Origin: Micropterus salmoides
Lineage: Eukaryota > Chordata > Actinopteri > Centrarchiformes > Centrarchidae
Direction of reading: 5' to 3'
NCBI RefSeq assembly: GCF_014851395.1
Contig: NW_024044459.1
Span: 2,640,112 to 2,704,111 of the forward strand
Length of the DNA: 64,000 nt
The position numbers were made by a program, and so were the translations under genes. Every line of letters starts with the position of its first letter. Within the stretch, counting starts at the first letter, position 1. A model generated the notes under the pieces. It did no database searches, was not told the origin of the DNA, and saw only the letters and a list, made by a program, of their open reading frames with translations. This document shows positions 22,950 to 36,000 of the stretch, one piece after another.

Positions 22950-24800
22950 CACACTGAACATCACACGATCTAGGACACATCCACTGCTGCTTTCTGTAGG
23001 CGAGGTACATGCCTATGTACCTTATTGACAGGACACATTGTTTTTCAGACAGGGCTACTTTATGGACAAAAATACTTTCCAAAGTGCAGGAAAGAAGTAA
23101 TATTATATGCACATTTTATAAGGTATTATCGAAAAGCCACTTCCGGGTGCAAATGGGAGCAGCAGAGAAAGTTCCACCGGGAAAAAGGTGGCCCTCTCAT
23201 CTCTTCTAGCATATAAATTTGGGAACTTTGAATCATATGCTGTGGCCCATCCCTGCTGTCAGGTCCTTTTGGACAGGAGTAATTCATTTGATGTCAGAAA
23301 TAATTCATATGAAAATCTTTCCTGTTTGCTTGCTAGGGCCTAGGGCTACATAGCTAAGGAAAAAATGAAAACATTAGCATTATTGGATGATTTAAAAGAA
23401 TGATTTATGTTGTGTTTCTCAGTAGAAACATGGTTGTGCTTACTTGAATGTTTTTGACCTTACTGGTATGGAACGAATGGCGGTTATGACCAGCAATACT
23501 AGTTTGGAAACCTGTTTCAGAATTGTGTAGGCCTGCCTGTGATCAATAGCCTATAGCCTAGACTACCTGTGAGCAGCCCTATATAAGTACGCCTTTTGAA
23601 ACCTTGGTTCCCCCTACTACAGGTCAAGCACACAGTATGATAATGAAATGAATAATAATGATTGTGAAATGTGTGTTGTTGTAAAGTTTGTAGGCCTAAG
23701 GTTCATTGTGCCATTCTATAGGCTCCATTTTTTGTAGGCATATAGTTTATTATAAATGTGAAAGTATAGCTAAATTAAAGGAGAGAGAGGGCGGTGCTTG
23801 AGTCGCAGCAGCAGTGTTGGGTGGTGTTGTGCTGTAACAGACCCGGTGGGAAAAGTTTAAAGGCAGCGAGGCTAAAGCGCTGCGGTCGACGCATGGAGGA
23901 GGGCAGCGGCCTGTGAAATCTGGCATTCCTGATCAATGGAGCTGAAATAATTGCATTGTCCGGCGGAAAAGACCCGCCTCTACACCAGCTACTCTCTTCC
24001 TCTCCCCTCCAGTACAGGGCCTGACGGTATGATGCTGGTTTAGGTGTCGGTTAGACAGAATGTGTCCAAAGATGATCTCTCATGTTCTAAAAACGGGCTG
24101 GACAAATAATGACTTCCAGTCATTTAGTGTTTCCAGGGTAAGCTCTCGGCCTGTGCTTTAGGCCATCTATTTGTATTTTGTACTGAAAGGTGAAACATGC
24201 ACTACAGAAATTCATTTGAACTGGAGCCCAATGTGATGCATGTGAAACACTGGCTTTTTTTTCATTCATGTCAACAAAGCCTGCTGGAGGAGCGCAAGGG
24301 CTCCACCCCACCTCCCTGACCCCTCCCCCATCTTAACCCAGCGCAGGAGATTTTATTGTCAAGTAGCTTAACTCTACCTCACATTTAAAACTGTTAAATG
24401 TATCAAACAAAGAGAAGCAAACTCTTGACATCATTGATGAATAATGAACATCTTATTTAGGCACCATCAGTGGGAGGACAGCTGGTTCAGTGTGATCTCT
24501 CTCTCTCTCATTACAGCCAGTCCTCTCTTCACTTCCTTTACTTTGCCCCAGAGTTTTGAGGAGAAACCTGTCTGCCATGACGTGCTTTAGACGCTATGTA
24601 AGGAATGTTCATGCTCACCACTGCTCATGCGTGTAGTTCTGTGCGCACGCGCACCTGTGCGTGAAGTGGCGTTGCTGAGCGAAGTATGTGGGGCCACAGG
24701 AAGCGGTGTGCCCATATTTAGCGTGACGGCTGACTGATCAGGTTGACATGCTGCATACACTACCGATCTGTGTTCTCCATTTCGGGCTTGTTATTCTCTT
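22950..24800. other. Intergenic; GC-rich patch at about 23.77-24.02 kb, no gene recognised
   Basis: Most of this is plain AT-rich DNA. The patch near 23.77-24.02 kb is GC- and CpG-richer, but I see no coding frame or clear promoter motif in it. It could be a conserved non-coding element or an untranslated first exon; this is not resolved. Confidence 0.4.
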
Positions 24801-24803
24801 AGT

Positions 24804-25455
24804 GAACTTTTTAGTGGTGCAGGGCCTGAAAATGTTTTAAATGAAATATTTAAAACCAGAGGTATGTGAAAAATATACAGAAACTAATTGAAAACATGTT
24901 ATTGGACACTGAAAGACATGATAATGTGATGGAAAGTGTTTTATAACATTTCTTATATTGACCTCTAAATATATTGCCATAATATGAAACATTAAAATCA
25001 AATCAAAGCTGTAGGTTCTCCCTAGAGGCCACAGAAACATTTAGGTAGCTTTAAAGGCAGGAACTCAAATCATCTCAATTCCTCATTTGGCTGGGGACTA
25101 CCTTAGAAACATGTCATGTGGCCAAACAATGTCCACACCCACAGAATATTAATTTTAGATTCATATACAGATGACAAAGTTTCCAAAAAACAATGATAAT
25201 CTGTTACAGGTTCATATGAGAGATATACCTCAGAAATGTTTGTTCATGTTTTTTATTGGAGAGCTGCAGGCTTTCTGCTGTCCCAGAACATGTGGATGTA
25301 TAAATTCAGAGGTCAGTGTCTTTTAAACACTTTCTAGCACATGATCATGTCTTTCAATGTATAAAAACATTTTGTAACTTAGTTTCTGTATATTTCAGAT
25401 GCCTCTGGTTTAAAATATTAGCATAATTTTCATGCCCTGCACCCCCGAAAAGTTC
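24804..25455. mobile_element. Fold-back (long inverted repeat) element
   Basis: The left arm (about 24804-24975, GAACTTTTTAGTGGTGCAGG...) is the imperfect reverse complement of the right arm (about 25300-25455, ending ...GCACCCCCGAAAAGTTC). Shared words include AACCAGAGG, ATACAGAAACTAA and GAAAGACATGAT. There is no transposase frame and no obvious target duplication. The middle holds a 103-bp block that also occurs at 28073-28175. Confidence 0.75.
25195..25297 (+). repeat. 103-bp dispersed repeat, copy 1
   Basis: GATAATCTGTTACAGG through CATGTGGAT matches 28073-28175 base for base in length, with scattered substitutions. Confidence 0.85.
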
Positions 25456-25839
25456 AAAAGCAGTGATCAACTCAATTCAATCCTTTTGATTTGGTCAAAC
25501 AAACACAGGACTTTCACCCAGCAGACCAGGGATCAAGTCCCATTTGAAACCAAGTCAATGTGAACTTGTTTTAAATTAAATAACGTTATGTAGCTGACCT
25601 ACATTATGTTCCATGGCTTATGACTCATTCTTATCTGAACCCCAACCATGATATTATCCTAAACCTAACCATGTGCGCCTGTCACTGGGCTGGTACTTTC
25701 CAACAATCACATATGTCGTTTTGAGAATGATTTGCAATCGATCAGTTTTGTCATGAGGATGATCTGATTTTAAACGGAAATGGCCTGTGCATTATGTAGT
25801 AAAATATGCTCTTCAGAGTTTTCATCCAAATGGCCTCCT

Positions 25840-25960
25840 TTTTAATTCGTTTTGATTTTTTCTTCTATATAGCTCCAATTCATAACAGAAGTTATCTCAT
25901 TATACTTTTCATACAGAACACATAATAGATATAATAGAATCTACTCTTTGTAATAACCTT
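25840..25960 (-). repeat. Dispersed LINE/SINE 3'-tail repeat, minus orientation
   Basis: A diverged copy of the tail at 14.6 and 15.6 kb (TATATAGCTCCAATTCATAA, AGAAGTTATCTCATTATAC). Confidence 0.5.
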
Positions 25961-25969
25961 TTTAAAGGT

Positions 25970-28900
25970 TTACAGCCATATATTCCTAAAATGATTTTCA
26001 TACATAAAGCCAGATTTTGAACATAATTATCAGCCTCCTTTTATAACAGGGTAAAAACAGATCCAAGATTTGCACAGTCAGCCTCCACATTAGGCAGGCA
26101 GCACTGACCACCACACTCTGAACTAGTCCCGCGCCTTCTTCCTCTCACACTCCACCCCTATTGCCATATTAATTATATGTGTAAGCACAAATCAGTCTAT
26201 TCTGGATATTCTTGGCAGTAAAACACATGTACACAAGACAATGCAGCAGTTGTTACTTTTGAAACCAGTAGCAGTGGATGCAACAAGACCACCCTGGCAT
26301 CACACAGAAATGTTGCTGTGGTGTCTATCAATTAAAACCACCCTTTAGTCTTAATTATCTTTATAACTTGTGACTCTCACATTATTTGGGTTATAGGTCG
26401 GGTTCTAGCTTTGTTGTAGTATACACTGGGGATGCTGGGAACATGTACCCATCCCTTTTTGAAAGCATAGTTTGTTAAAATTGCACCTAAAAATGTTAAC
26501 AAAGAAATGAAAACGCTGAGAAAGGTTTATTTGCACAAGAAAACATGCAGTGCAATTTAAAGATCGAAAAAACAAATGTGCATTGTTAAAAAATAGTAAC
26601 TTTAGGCTAAAAAAAACAAGCTACTTATTAAAAAATGACAAGTGCTGATCAGTCAAAATTCTTGACACAGTTTCTTCTTGTCCAAGTTTACCTTTCTCTT
26701 CCTGTGAACATGTCATACAGTCACACTGTTGAGTTGGTTTCATGAAATCTTGTTTCTAAAAGTATGCAGCATTGAAGCAACAAGGCAGTTTAATCTAACA
26801 TCTAAAGGTAGATGTGGCATTGTTTGATTGACATGGTGTTGCAAGTTTGGATGTGATAGGTCATTCATATCCACCCATTACATTTCCTGAAATTGCATAT
26901 GCTGAATACTGTTTAAACGTTTTTTCATTTAAGTCCTTATGTCCCCACCATTATTCAACACAAAGTGACGCCCTCGGGTTATAGACATGCTAAATACCTA
27001 TTAATGATTCATGATTTAATTAATGATGCCACATGGATGCTACTATTACTGCAGTGACATTTTCTATTCAACGATGACCAAGAAAAAGTACAATTTTTAA
27101 CAACGTGGTTCCAAACCTTTTTGTCTTTGTGACCCTCAAAATTCAATAATGCCCACTTATCACATATGGGTGTGGGTTTAGATTGTGTTTCTTTGTTTGT
27201 ATTAGGTTTGTCTTATTTGCAGGATTTTAAAACTAATTTATCAACTTGTGACAGTAACTTTGAGGTTACTGACTGCAGTGACTACTGAGCACTTCCTTTA
27301 GGCGGCAGTATTTTAAAACAGCAAATATTTCTATTTTATTATGTATCAAATATTTAAGATTATTCAAAAAGACACACTGAACAAACACAGCAACAACCTA
27401 ATCCTGTTCAGTCATGATGTCTCAATTCTGTTCTCATCCCAACCAATGTTTCAAAGGATTGTGTAAAAGTATCTGTCAGCATGAGCAGAGCAGCAGGGTT
27501 TTTCTGGTGGAACAAGTTAAGCGCCTGACAAAACATTTTGATGATTGTAAAGTCATCTAGCCTATACCATATAAAGAAGTAAGCGAAGCAAACACCACTG
27601 TGAGAAAATGCTTTGCAAAAGAAAACAAATAAATATTAAATAAACAAATTAAATATACAATGTTAATGATTAAGATAATAGTTTATTCAGAGATCATGGT
27701 TCACCTGCTTACTGTGACTTTTTACCTTAATTCAAAGCAAACATACTAATTATGAATTAACTACGAGTCATAGGATTTATTCAAAGATCTTTGCACTGGT
27801 GAGAATGAGGCAGAAAGTCCCATTTGCTTTTCTATTGAACATACTACAATTTGCAAAAATGAAACAAACAGTTTTACAAATTTATAAGGGTTGCATGGGC
27901 AGGCATTACGGAGGGACAGGGGGAGAGCACTTGTGCTATTATACATGCATCACAATGCAATTTTAAGTTTCCAAAGCTTATAATAAGACATCATGGTTTT
28001 TATTGGGTTTTTGATCACCTATCACCTATAGGTTATAATTTACTGACCTTAAACCATTAAATCTGTGTGTCAGATAATCTGTGACAGGGCCATATAAGAG
28101 ATATACCTCAGATATGTTCGTTTATGTTTTTTATTATCGAGCTGCAGGCTTTCTGCTGTCACAGTACAGGTGGATTTTCACTCATGCCGCCGGCCTGTGC
28201 TCCCCTCCCAGCCGCGTGTGTTTTTGAATGGTATCCCTGCAGAGGGGCGGGGTAAGGCCTTCTGGCATTCCAAAGGGCGGGGCCTAATGTTGGAGACCCG
28301 TGCTGCATTCATGTGATATCCAAAAGATAGGAAATCCAGGAAACAATATCTTTCTTTCTCAGTTTCCAACTCCAGTCTACAGTCTCCTGGCAAATAGATT
28401 TGGTGTTACACTTGCATTCAGCACAGAGAGGCAGTGTAGGCCTAGAGAATGGTAGGCCTAGCCAGAAAAAGGACACGCTTCATAACAAATAGGCTAGACC
28501 TAATTAAAAACGTTGTGGTCGTAAAATAGGCTAGCCTACATAATAAGAAACATAATTAATATCTGTTTTGTTGTTGGGTTGAGCTCAATTTCTTTGCAGC
28601 CTATTTAGTGTAAAAACACTGATCAACTCACCAAAGTCACAGTAAACTCCATGTTACTCTTCTAAATTGCAATGTTTTAAAAGTTTCCGCGAACTGAATC
28701 CACCATTAACGCATGGGGATCAAACTGCAACAACATATCACTCCGCGATGTGTAGCCTACGTTGTAGCTCATTATAGTACGTAGGCTAAACATAGCAACA
28801 TGCCAAAATGGCCTTTCTCTGTACGGCAGGGGTAGGTACTGCACTCCTCTCAGGGTGAAGGCTCCAGCAGCGTCGGGTTCGACAGTTCTGCCGTGTGTCA

Positions 28901-31760
28901 CTGCCTGCAGGAGCCTAAACTCCACAGCCAGCAGAGACACGTTTTGTTGCGCTTCTTGAAGTTTAATTGCTCGATTGCCCGTTTCTGTCTGTGAGTGCAC
29001 AAACCAACAGTAACCTTCCTTTCGCAGCCGCAGTGCAAAGCCGCCAGTAAAAGGGTTAAACTGGGAAGGTACTGGACCACACATGTCGGTAGGAGCTGGG
29101 CACTGACTAAACCAGTTTAGTTCAATCAGAGCTCCATTTAGCCCGGGACAGGCCAAACTAATGGACTTGACAGGATTACCGCTGTGAATAAAACTATAAA
29201 AAGCCAAAAAATAATTCCTATACAGCCCCCACAACGGGGGATTTTAGTGTCAATATGTCCGATTTAATTATTTTTAACGAATTTCATAACGCCATGGCCT
29301 GAAATATTGCTTAAAATTATTTAGCCTAGTTAATTTTCTAATATTAGAACTACTGTTTTTAACCTCTGTAGATGAACAAAGACAATAAGGCTATTTGTTT
29401 TTTTGATTCTCTTCTGACAACTATTTGTATGCCTTCATCAGATTTATTCTAAATGGTTAACACTGTGTAGGCCTTATAAAGATGTTTGCATTATTTCTTT
29501 TGTCACTGAAAGTGAAAGAATAATTGTTTTCCTGAAGTAGTTCTTTCTATATGCCTAAACAAATTATTACATGCCTACAATGAGTAAATGACACTCAAAT
29601 GATGTATTTTTTGATAAAAGAAATTCTACTTGTACTTTTCATATTTTAAATAGGCCCATATAAATATATTGCCTATTAGTAGTCTACTTTTATGAAAAGA
29701 TATAACCAATAGGCCCATCATTATCACTGCAGTCTGTATCAAAAGTGCAAATGAATCTCAAATGAAACTAGCATAAATGGTTGTGTTTAAATTTATACAT
29801 GAACAAAAAAGAGGAAAATGAGAGATTTCTGACTATCTTTAAGTTTGTGTTAATTATTTGGCAGCCATGGGAATGTGGAGCTGTGTCCTGAAGATCTAAT
29901 TTATTTAGAATTTGCCACATTAACTTCTTCATAAATTTAAACATAAAGACAGTTACAACCAAGTGACCATTTGCCTAAACTCGGTTATGTTTTAGCAGAT
30001 TTTAACAGGAATCATCATATCTTATCACACACTCCTGAGCCTCCTACAAATGTCAACATTTCCACTAAAGCTTAATTTAAAATATTTTAGTTTATGGTTA
30101 AAACAAGAACTAGTTCCTTGCTTTTAATAAAACAGTTACTTCTATTGAATCATAAACAAAATATGAATTAAATATGAACTGTGGGATCTGTCTTTTACTT
30201 GTGTATTGGAATGCTGAATTGTTATTCTTCAATCATACAATCTGTGCAATCACAATTTAAATATTTATTTTACTTCTGTTTCTAAGTATTAGCAGTCAGT
30301 AACAAACGTAAAAGTAGTCAAGGGAAGATAGTGATCATTTATTAATACATTAACATATAAACAGCAGCTTTTTGATATAGCAGCTGGTGCAGGTGGACCC
30401 CAGTCTGGCAACTGCATTATACCTGTGGCCAAATTTATGTGCTCATGATGTGTTTTGCATGCAAAATCTCTGTGAAGTAACAATAACTTCAGCTGTCAGG
30501 TAAATGTAGTAGAGTAAAAATTTTAAGTTGCATAAAATGGAAAAAACAAACAGCAAAACAATGTAATCCAATGCGACACTCAAGTTATGCGCAGTTATGT
30601 TCCACATGACATGGATGTGATGCAGCACAGCACAGAGCTAGTGGTGGAAGAAGAACTGAGATCCTTTAGATAAGTAGCAAGTAGCAATACCTCAGTTTAA
30701 AAATATCCCATAAGTCCTGCATTCAAAATTTAACTTTCAATCAAAGTACAGAAATATTTTGAGAAACATGTGCTTGCAGTATCCAAAGTAAAAACTCTTC
30801 ATGACAGGGTTAACACCTAACACTGAAGAAGCATAAGAAGCTGCCATCCAAGGCTACAATAGTGCCCCCTGTTGAAACAGTCGGCTTGCCACTGGCTTCG
30901 ATTAGTAATTATTTATTTGAGGGAAATCATTGAACTTATAAATGTATCAACACTTACTAACAGTATGTGGCAGTTTTACACAAGTTGTAAGTGCTGTCAA
31001 AGTCTTATTTACATTGATGCCACCTGTAAACTACACCGGCATTTGAAGGGGGAATCACACAAAAAAATAACATAAAATAACAAAATGTTATTGAGTTATT
31101 ATGAATGAGTTATTAACAGTTGTCTGATGGGTCAGGCTCGCTCGGACAGTCCCGTGACTTCTGACCCTGACTCAGTCAGAGACTTTTACGATGTCTGACC
31201 ATATAAAAAATATTTGTCTGGACCATGGTCTGACATGAAAAAAGATAAAAAATGACTCCAAGAAGAGAGGAGTCAAGAAGATAAGGTATTTAAGATGGTA
31301 ATGGTTGGAAAAGTGTCACAGGTAAACACAGCTCCTAATGTTGGTGAGTGTAAAGTGGGTGTAATATGTTACCTTCTGCATTTAAAAATGAAGTCAGTGT
31401 TTAATTAATTTCTTTATTTCACTGCAGGTCCATCAACCACCTCTAGTCCTGGTGCAGAAAATGATAATGTCACACAAGAAGCTGACAACCTGTAGATATA
31501 GCTACATTTCCCCCTTGTTGCCGTTCCCTGTCCTACATCTAATCTGTCAGGCCGGGAGTGTATATTAGTGTATATTGTCTTGCATATAATATCGTAAGGA
31601 TTTTGTGCTGAGAACACAAGTCATTTTCAATTTTCATTTTCCCCCCTAATTTTCATTCCATGGCCATTCCTTCAACCTCCACCTGTACCTCCACCTTTGG
31701 TATCATCCATGACATGTCAACATACTAAAATTAATAATTTTCTGTGTTAATCATCCCCAA
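25970..31760. other. Gene-poor stretch; GC boxes near 28.24 and 28.28 kb
   Basis: No recognisable gene. Around 28.19-28.30 kb there are two GC boxes (GGGGCGGGGT and GGGCGGGGCC), which would suit a weak promoter. The only long open frame is 185 codons on the minus strand (28677-29234), which I cannot assign to any family; it has no downstream partner exon that I can see and is not called as a gene. Confidence 0.45.
28073..28175 (+). repeat. 103-bp dispersed repeat, copy 2
   Basis: Direct-orientation partner of 25195-25297 (shared AGATATACCTCAGA and GAGCTGCAGGCTTTCTGCTG). Confidence 0.85.
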
Positions 31761-31768
31761 AGGTTCCT

Positions 31769-32026
31769 GTGCCTATTGAAGTGGAGAGCAGTACCATCAT
31801 GCTTTCAAACACACTTAGCTCTCCAGTTTTTACTCCTCCAGTGGATCCAGCTGATCAGTCCTTAATGACTAATTACACATTCACCATGGTGAGCAGGGGA
31901 CCAGCACAGGTTGACAGAGACTTCACATTTCCAAAAAGACACTCAAACAATCAAAGACTTCACTATCATGACATGTTCAGATCACTCATAAATGGTGAAA
32001 AAGTTCAGAGAAACTGGTTGACATAG
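31769..32026 (+). pseudogene. hAT-type transposase remnant (TTF zinc-finger N-terminal region)
   Basis: An 85-codon frame contains RGPAQVDRDFTFPKRHSNNQ and FRSLINGEKVQRNWLT. This layout (R-G-P at the start, F-P, then G-E-x-V-x-R-x-W-L) precedes the zinc-finger TTF region in ZMYM-like and hAT-family transposases, which continue with S-K-S-K and a CFCC motif. Here a stop follows directly after WLT, and no CFCC or catalytic domain is found downstream. It is therefore a truncated copy, or an isolated exon of a domesticated gene. Confidence 0.6.
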
Positions 32027-32029
32027 TAA

Positions 32030-33577
32030 AATTCATGCTGTCTACTGTTGTGTTGTTTTTGTGTCTTAAACTCTTGTTTGGCTGTTATTTAAGTTTTATC
32101 TTTGGCCAGTGATAATCACTTTATCAGTCTTTTTATGCAGCACCAAGTTCATCAGTGTTGACCTGGTCTTGGTCATCAGCTTGGTAACATATTTTTCCTG
32201 TTAGACATCAAACAGTAACAGTTATTGTTTTTCATCAAAATCAACTTTATTTAGTAGGTTTACAAATACAAGAAATTTCCCTTGTATTTTGGTGCTAAAC
32301 TATAAACATAGCAGTTTGAAAAATCTAAGAAAAATGAATCAGGTCTTTCTTAAAAACTAGAGATGTTGCTTCTGTGCCATATATAGTGAGTACACACGAC
32401 AGTTAGAGGGGCCTCCAACAAAATTTTGATTTGGGCCCATTAGTATTTCCTTTAGAAATACCAAATGCACATTTTTTTTACTTGCTTGTTTATTTTATCA
32501 ATATATACTTTTAAATCAAAATATCTTTTTAAACCTATCAATTTATTAATTGATTATAATAAAACGCTGTAAAAGTCTACAATTATTTTGATGGCATACC
32601 CAGTCCATACATGAGAAGTTGAAAAGTTCCCAAAACATGCTAGCAAGTGGAAATTGAGTTAAGATTTGTTTGATCAAGGATATTAGTTGCATTTTATAAA
32701 CAGTTTATAAAAAAAGCATTATGAAAAGTAATACTTATATATTTCACTGGTGTCCTGTGAAATGAGCCTCAACAAAAGAATAAGAAAGCATAGTGAATGA
32801 TTTCAATTTGGGTTTAAACATTGTTCTGTTCATTTTATAGGAAAACAGAAAAAAATCTGTTGCAAGTCAAAAGAGAAAGAAAATCTAAAGCTGCTGTCAG
32901 GCACTGGTTTGAAATGTCATTGTTTTGTCAGGTTTTTTTCCTGCTGGTAGTTGGTAAGTTTCAATAGCATATAACCAACTATCATTTGCACGTTTGTTTT
33001 TGTTCCACAGACAATTAAATGACAAAATAAGCCAGGGTATTCCCTGTGAAGACGGCATGGTAAAACAGACAAAACGACTATGTCCGCTGGAAAAGACCTA
33101 TAAAATACCTATATGACCGTTTCCCAAAATGACATATGAGCATTGGCATGTACCAGTCCAGTGACAGGCGCATCAGACTTTAGGTAGCCTTCTTTACATT
33201 AGACATGATGTTTAACACGTAGTAAATGTGAAACAGTTGTAGTTTGGAACAAGTGCTAATATTAGCTAATACACTGCAACTACTAAATTGCAAGTTATGT
33301 GTTTCCCCTCTGCAGTTGTTTGTTTACATAGAGACTAATGTTAGCTAGTTGGCAGGTATAAGCTAACAGAAGCAGTTGTTCCAATGGACCAGCAAAACGT
33401 CAAATAGAAAGTGAACTTTAACCTGCCTGGTTCGAGGAGAGAAAACAACTGCAGAGAGAACTCGGTACCTGCTGTTTGAGAGTTCCCAGTGAAGCTGTAG
33501 AAACCATTGCCTCAGGTTTGCAGTGACACCAGAAGTTTCGGAGTGGACGAGAGGAGAGCTAGGTCAGAAAGAGTCAT
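32030..33577. other. No gene recognised
   Basis: AT-rich sequence between the hAT remnant and the DIRS element. No domain-bearing frame and no clear repeat ends were seen. Confidence 0.5.
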
Positions 33578-33779
33578 GTTCCCCTTCGAGGGAACTCGAA
33601 CTGCATCGGTTACGACACTATGGGAACGCCTCTAGGCATAGCAGGTCTGAACGTGAATGAAATCACTCCAATCCTATTGGTTTGTTGCTAGAATGGTAAG
33701 GTGTGACGGAATAACCGGAGGAGTATAAAGCACACCTGTACACACTCATCATTAGCTTTTTTCTATTCAGCAGGCGCTC
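33578..33779 (+). repeat. Left inverted terminal repeat of the DIRS element
   Basis: It starts GTTCCCCTTCGAGGGAACTC. From 33622 to 33758 it is nearly identical to the reverse complement of the right terminus. It contains a TATA-like GAGTATAAAGCACACC, the likely element promoter. Confidence 0.9.
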
Positions 33780-33782
33780 TGT

Positions 33783-34606
33783 ATGTTGTTTGAAGAAAGC
33801 TCCAGTCCTACAAGCAGTGTGTCTTACCTGAAGAAGAAGTCTACCAGCATGTCCGGCAACCAGATGTACAGAAGGTGTGTTTTTTCTTGCCCTCGGTACA
33901 TCACGGATGGAGATTCTCATGAGATGTGTGTCTCATGTTTGGGGATGGAGCACGCCCGGGCAGCTCTCGTTGCGCCCGTTGCGAAGCCCTTTCCGTGTGG
34001 GTACTGAGGTACAGCATGGCTCTCTTTTCCAAGGATGGCCGGATGTGTCATCAGGCAGCGCCCGACTATGACGTGCTGCTGGAGGTGGTGACTAGAGCCG
34101 TGGCTAAGCTCAACATCAACTGGCCACAGGAGGAGCAGACACCACAGGCTAGTGGTAAGCTTGATGAAAGGTTTCTTAAGCACCACGTGCCACCTCCACG
34201 CCGGTCTCTGCCATTCTTTCCTGATTTACATGATGAACTGAGTAAATCATGGGGCAGACCCTTCTCTACACAGCTTTCCACACCCCGATCACTGAACTAC
34301 AGTAATGTGATGGGGGTTAGGGACCATGGTTATGGGAGGATGCCTCGGGTGGAGGATGCGCTTGCGAGCTATCTCTCCCCTCGACTTGCGTCCTCCCTGG
34401 AGAAGCCGGCGTTACCCTCCAAGCCATGTCGCACCACATCTACGCTCGTGGGGGAGGCGTACATGGCAGCGGGCCAGGCAGGTGCGAGCTTGCACACCAT
34501 GGCGGTGTTTCAAGCCTACCAAGCCGACCTGCTACAGGAGATGGTTCAGAGGGAGGGTCCCTCTGAGGAAGATCTGGCGGAGCTTCGCAGAACCACGGAG
34601 CGTTAG
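33783..34606 (+). pseudogene. DIRS1-like ORF1 (gag-like), frameshifted
   Basis: The first part (33783-34007) has a Cys/His-rich block with CVSCLGMEHARAAL. The reading then moves to another frame (33926-34606) with LLEVVTRAVAKLNINWPQE, HHVPPPRRSLPFFPDLHDEL, SPRLASSLEKPALPSKPCRT and YQADLLQEM, all typical of fish DIRS gag-like ORFs. The switch near 33.96-34.02 kb indicates a frameshift. The protein is presumed to bind RNA or form particles. It is not a host gene. Confidence 0.8.
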
Positions 34607-35089
34607 ACGCAGGGCGAAGCGTTCCGCCAGTACCTCCCTCGCCAGTCTGGACCCAAGGCAGCTGAGGCTGCCAGGCGTATGTCCCTTCCCTCTACGAGCT
34701 CCTACAGAGAGGAGAGGAAGCAGAGTGTTGCTTCTCGGGGGCCCCCCCAAGGAGCTGGGGCAGCGAGACGGCGCTCTCACCCTCAGCCTTCTGAGAGACG
34801 CGATCTAAGGACCGTCATCCAGTCCCGACAGAGCTCAGGGAAGAACGGGGTAGGGGAGGCTTTCTCCCCTCCTGCACCCCCCCCCACCCCCGGAGGCCGA
34901 CCGAGGTCCCCTCCGCCGTGGCAACGGGTGATGTTATCCCGCCGTTTACACGTCGGGACGCACCTGCCACCATCGAGTCCACGCCGTACTGCCTGCCCCG
35001 AGGGTCTGCAGTCAGGCGGCGTTTAGACTCACTCACCGTGGATCTTCGGCGGCTCTCCCCTGCCGTTCTGGGGCTTCAGGGGTCCACCA

Positions 35090-35905
35090 GAAGATCACAC
35101 GAGACACCGACCACCAGCCCCGAGGCGCCCACCCAACGGACTACGTTCCTAATGGTAGTATGGGATTCGACAACGATGCGGGCACAATTGTCTCCGGCAC
35201 GTGTCGACACCATATTGGCTGCCGTGAAAGGGGTGAAGTTAGGCCACGCCATCACTATAAAACACTTTCAACGAGTGTTGGGTCTCCTGGCAGCTGCGTC
35301 CACCGTACAGTCCCGACAGAGCTCAGGGAAGACCGGGGTACAGACTGGCGCGTCAGATCCTCCTGTGGTCCCAGCAGAGGTTACTATCGCTCAGGGCGAT
35401 GTATCTCCCGGGGACGCAGAATCAGGGAGCAGACCTGCTGTCGAGGCAGGGGCTGAGGCCCGGGGAATGGAGACTTCACCCCGAAGTAGTGGAGCTCTTG
35501 TGCGGAGAGTTCGGCCCCATAGACGTGGATCTGTTTGCGTCTCAAGAGACTACGCACTGCCCGCTATGGTTTTCTCTCGTTCCTCCAGCCCCGTTGGGTC
35601 TGGACGCCATGGTACATTCGTGGCCGAGGCTACGTCTGTACGCTTTTCCCCCAGTCGCTCTGCTCCCGAGGGTTCTGGAGCGGGTCCGCCAGGACAATGT
35701 TGGCCTACTGCTCGTAGCCCCGTTCTGGCCAACCCGGGTGTGGTTCTCGGACATCATGTCGCTCCTGGACGGCCCGCCGTGGCAGGTCCCTCTGAGGAGA
35801 GACCTGCTGTTCCAGGCGCAGGGCCGCATTCTTCACCCTTGCCCCGCCGTATGGCGGCTGTGGGTCTGGCCCCTGAGGGGGCACAGTACCCAGAGGCGGG
35901 TATAA
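35090..35905 (+). pseudogene. DIRS1-like RT C-terminus and RNase H, broken
   Basis: At about 35.1-35.3 kb the frame reads QRTTFLMVVWDSTTMRAQLS and FQRVLGLLAAAS, the end of a DIRS reverse transcriptase. After a junction at about 35316 another frame carries MYLPGTQNQGADLLSRQG, then FGPIDVDLFASQETTHCPLW and WPRLRLYAFPP, the RNase H and downstream region. The YxDD palm motif is absent, and a 36-bp direct repeat (near 34.82 and 35.31 kb) lies at the junctions. Confidence 0.85.
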
Positions 35906-36000
35906 CAGCCGGAGCAGTCGAGACCCTCCTCCTCTTAGTCGTGCCACTTTATTGCACACAGGGGCAGGCGGGGTTTTCGGCACGGTTTAGTGGGTATCTC

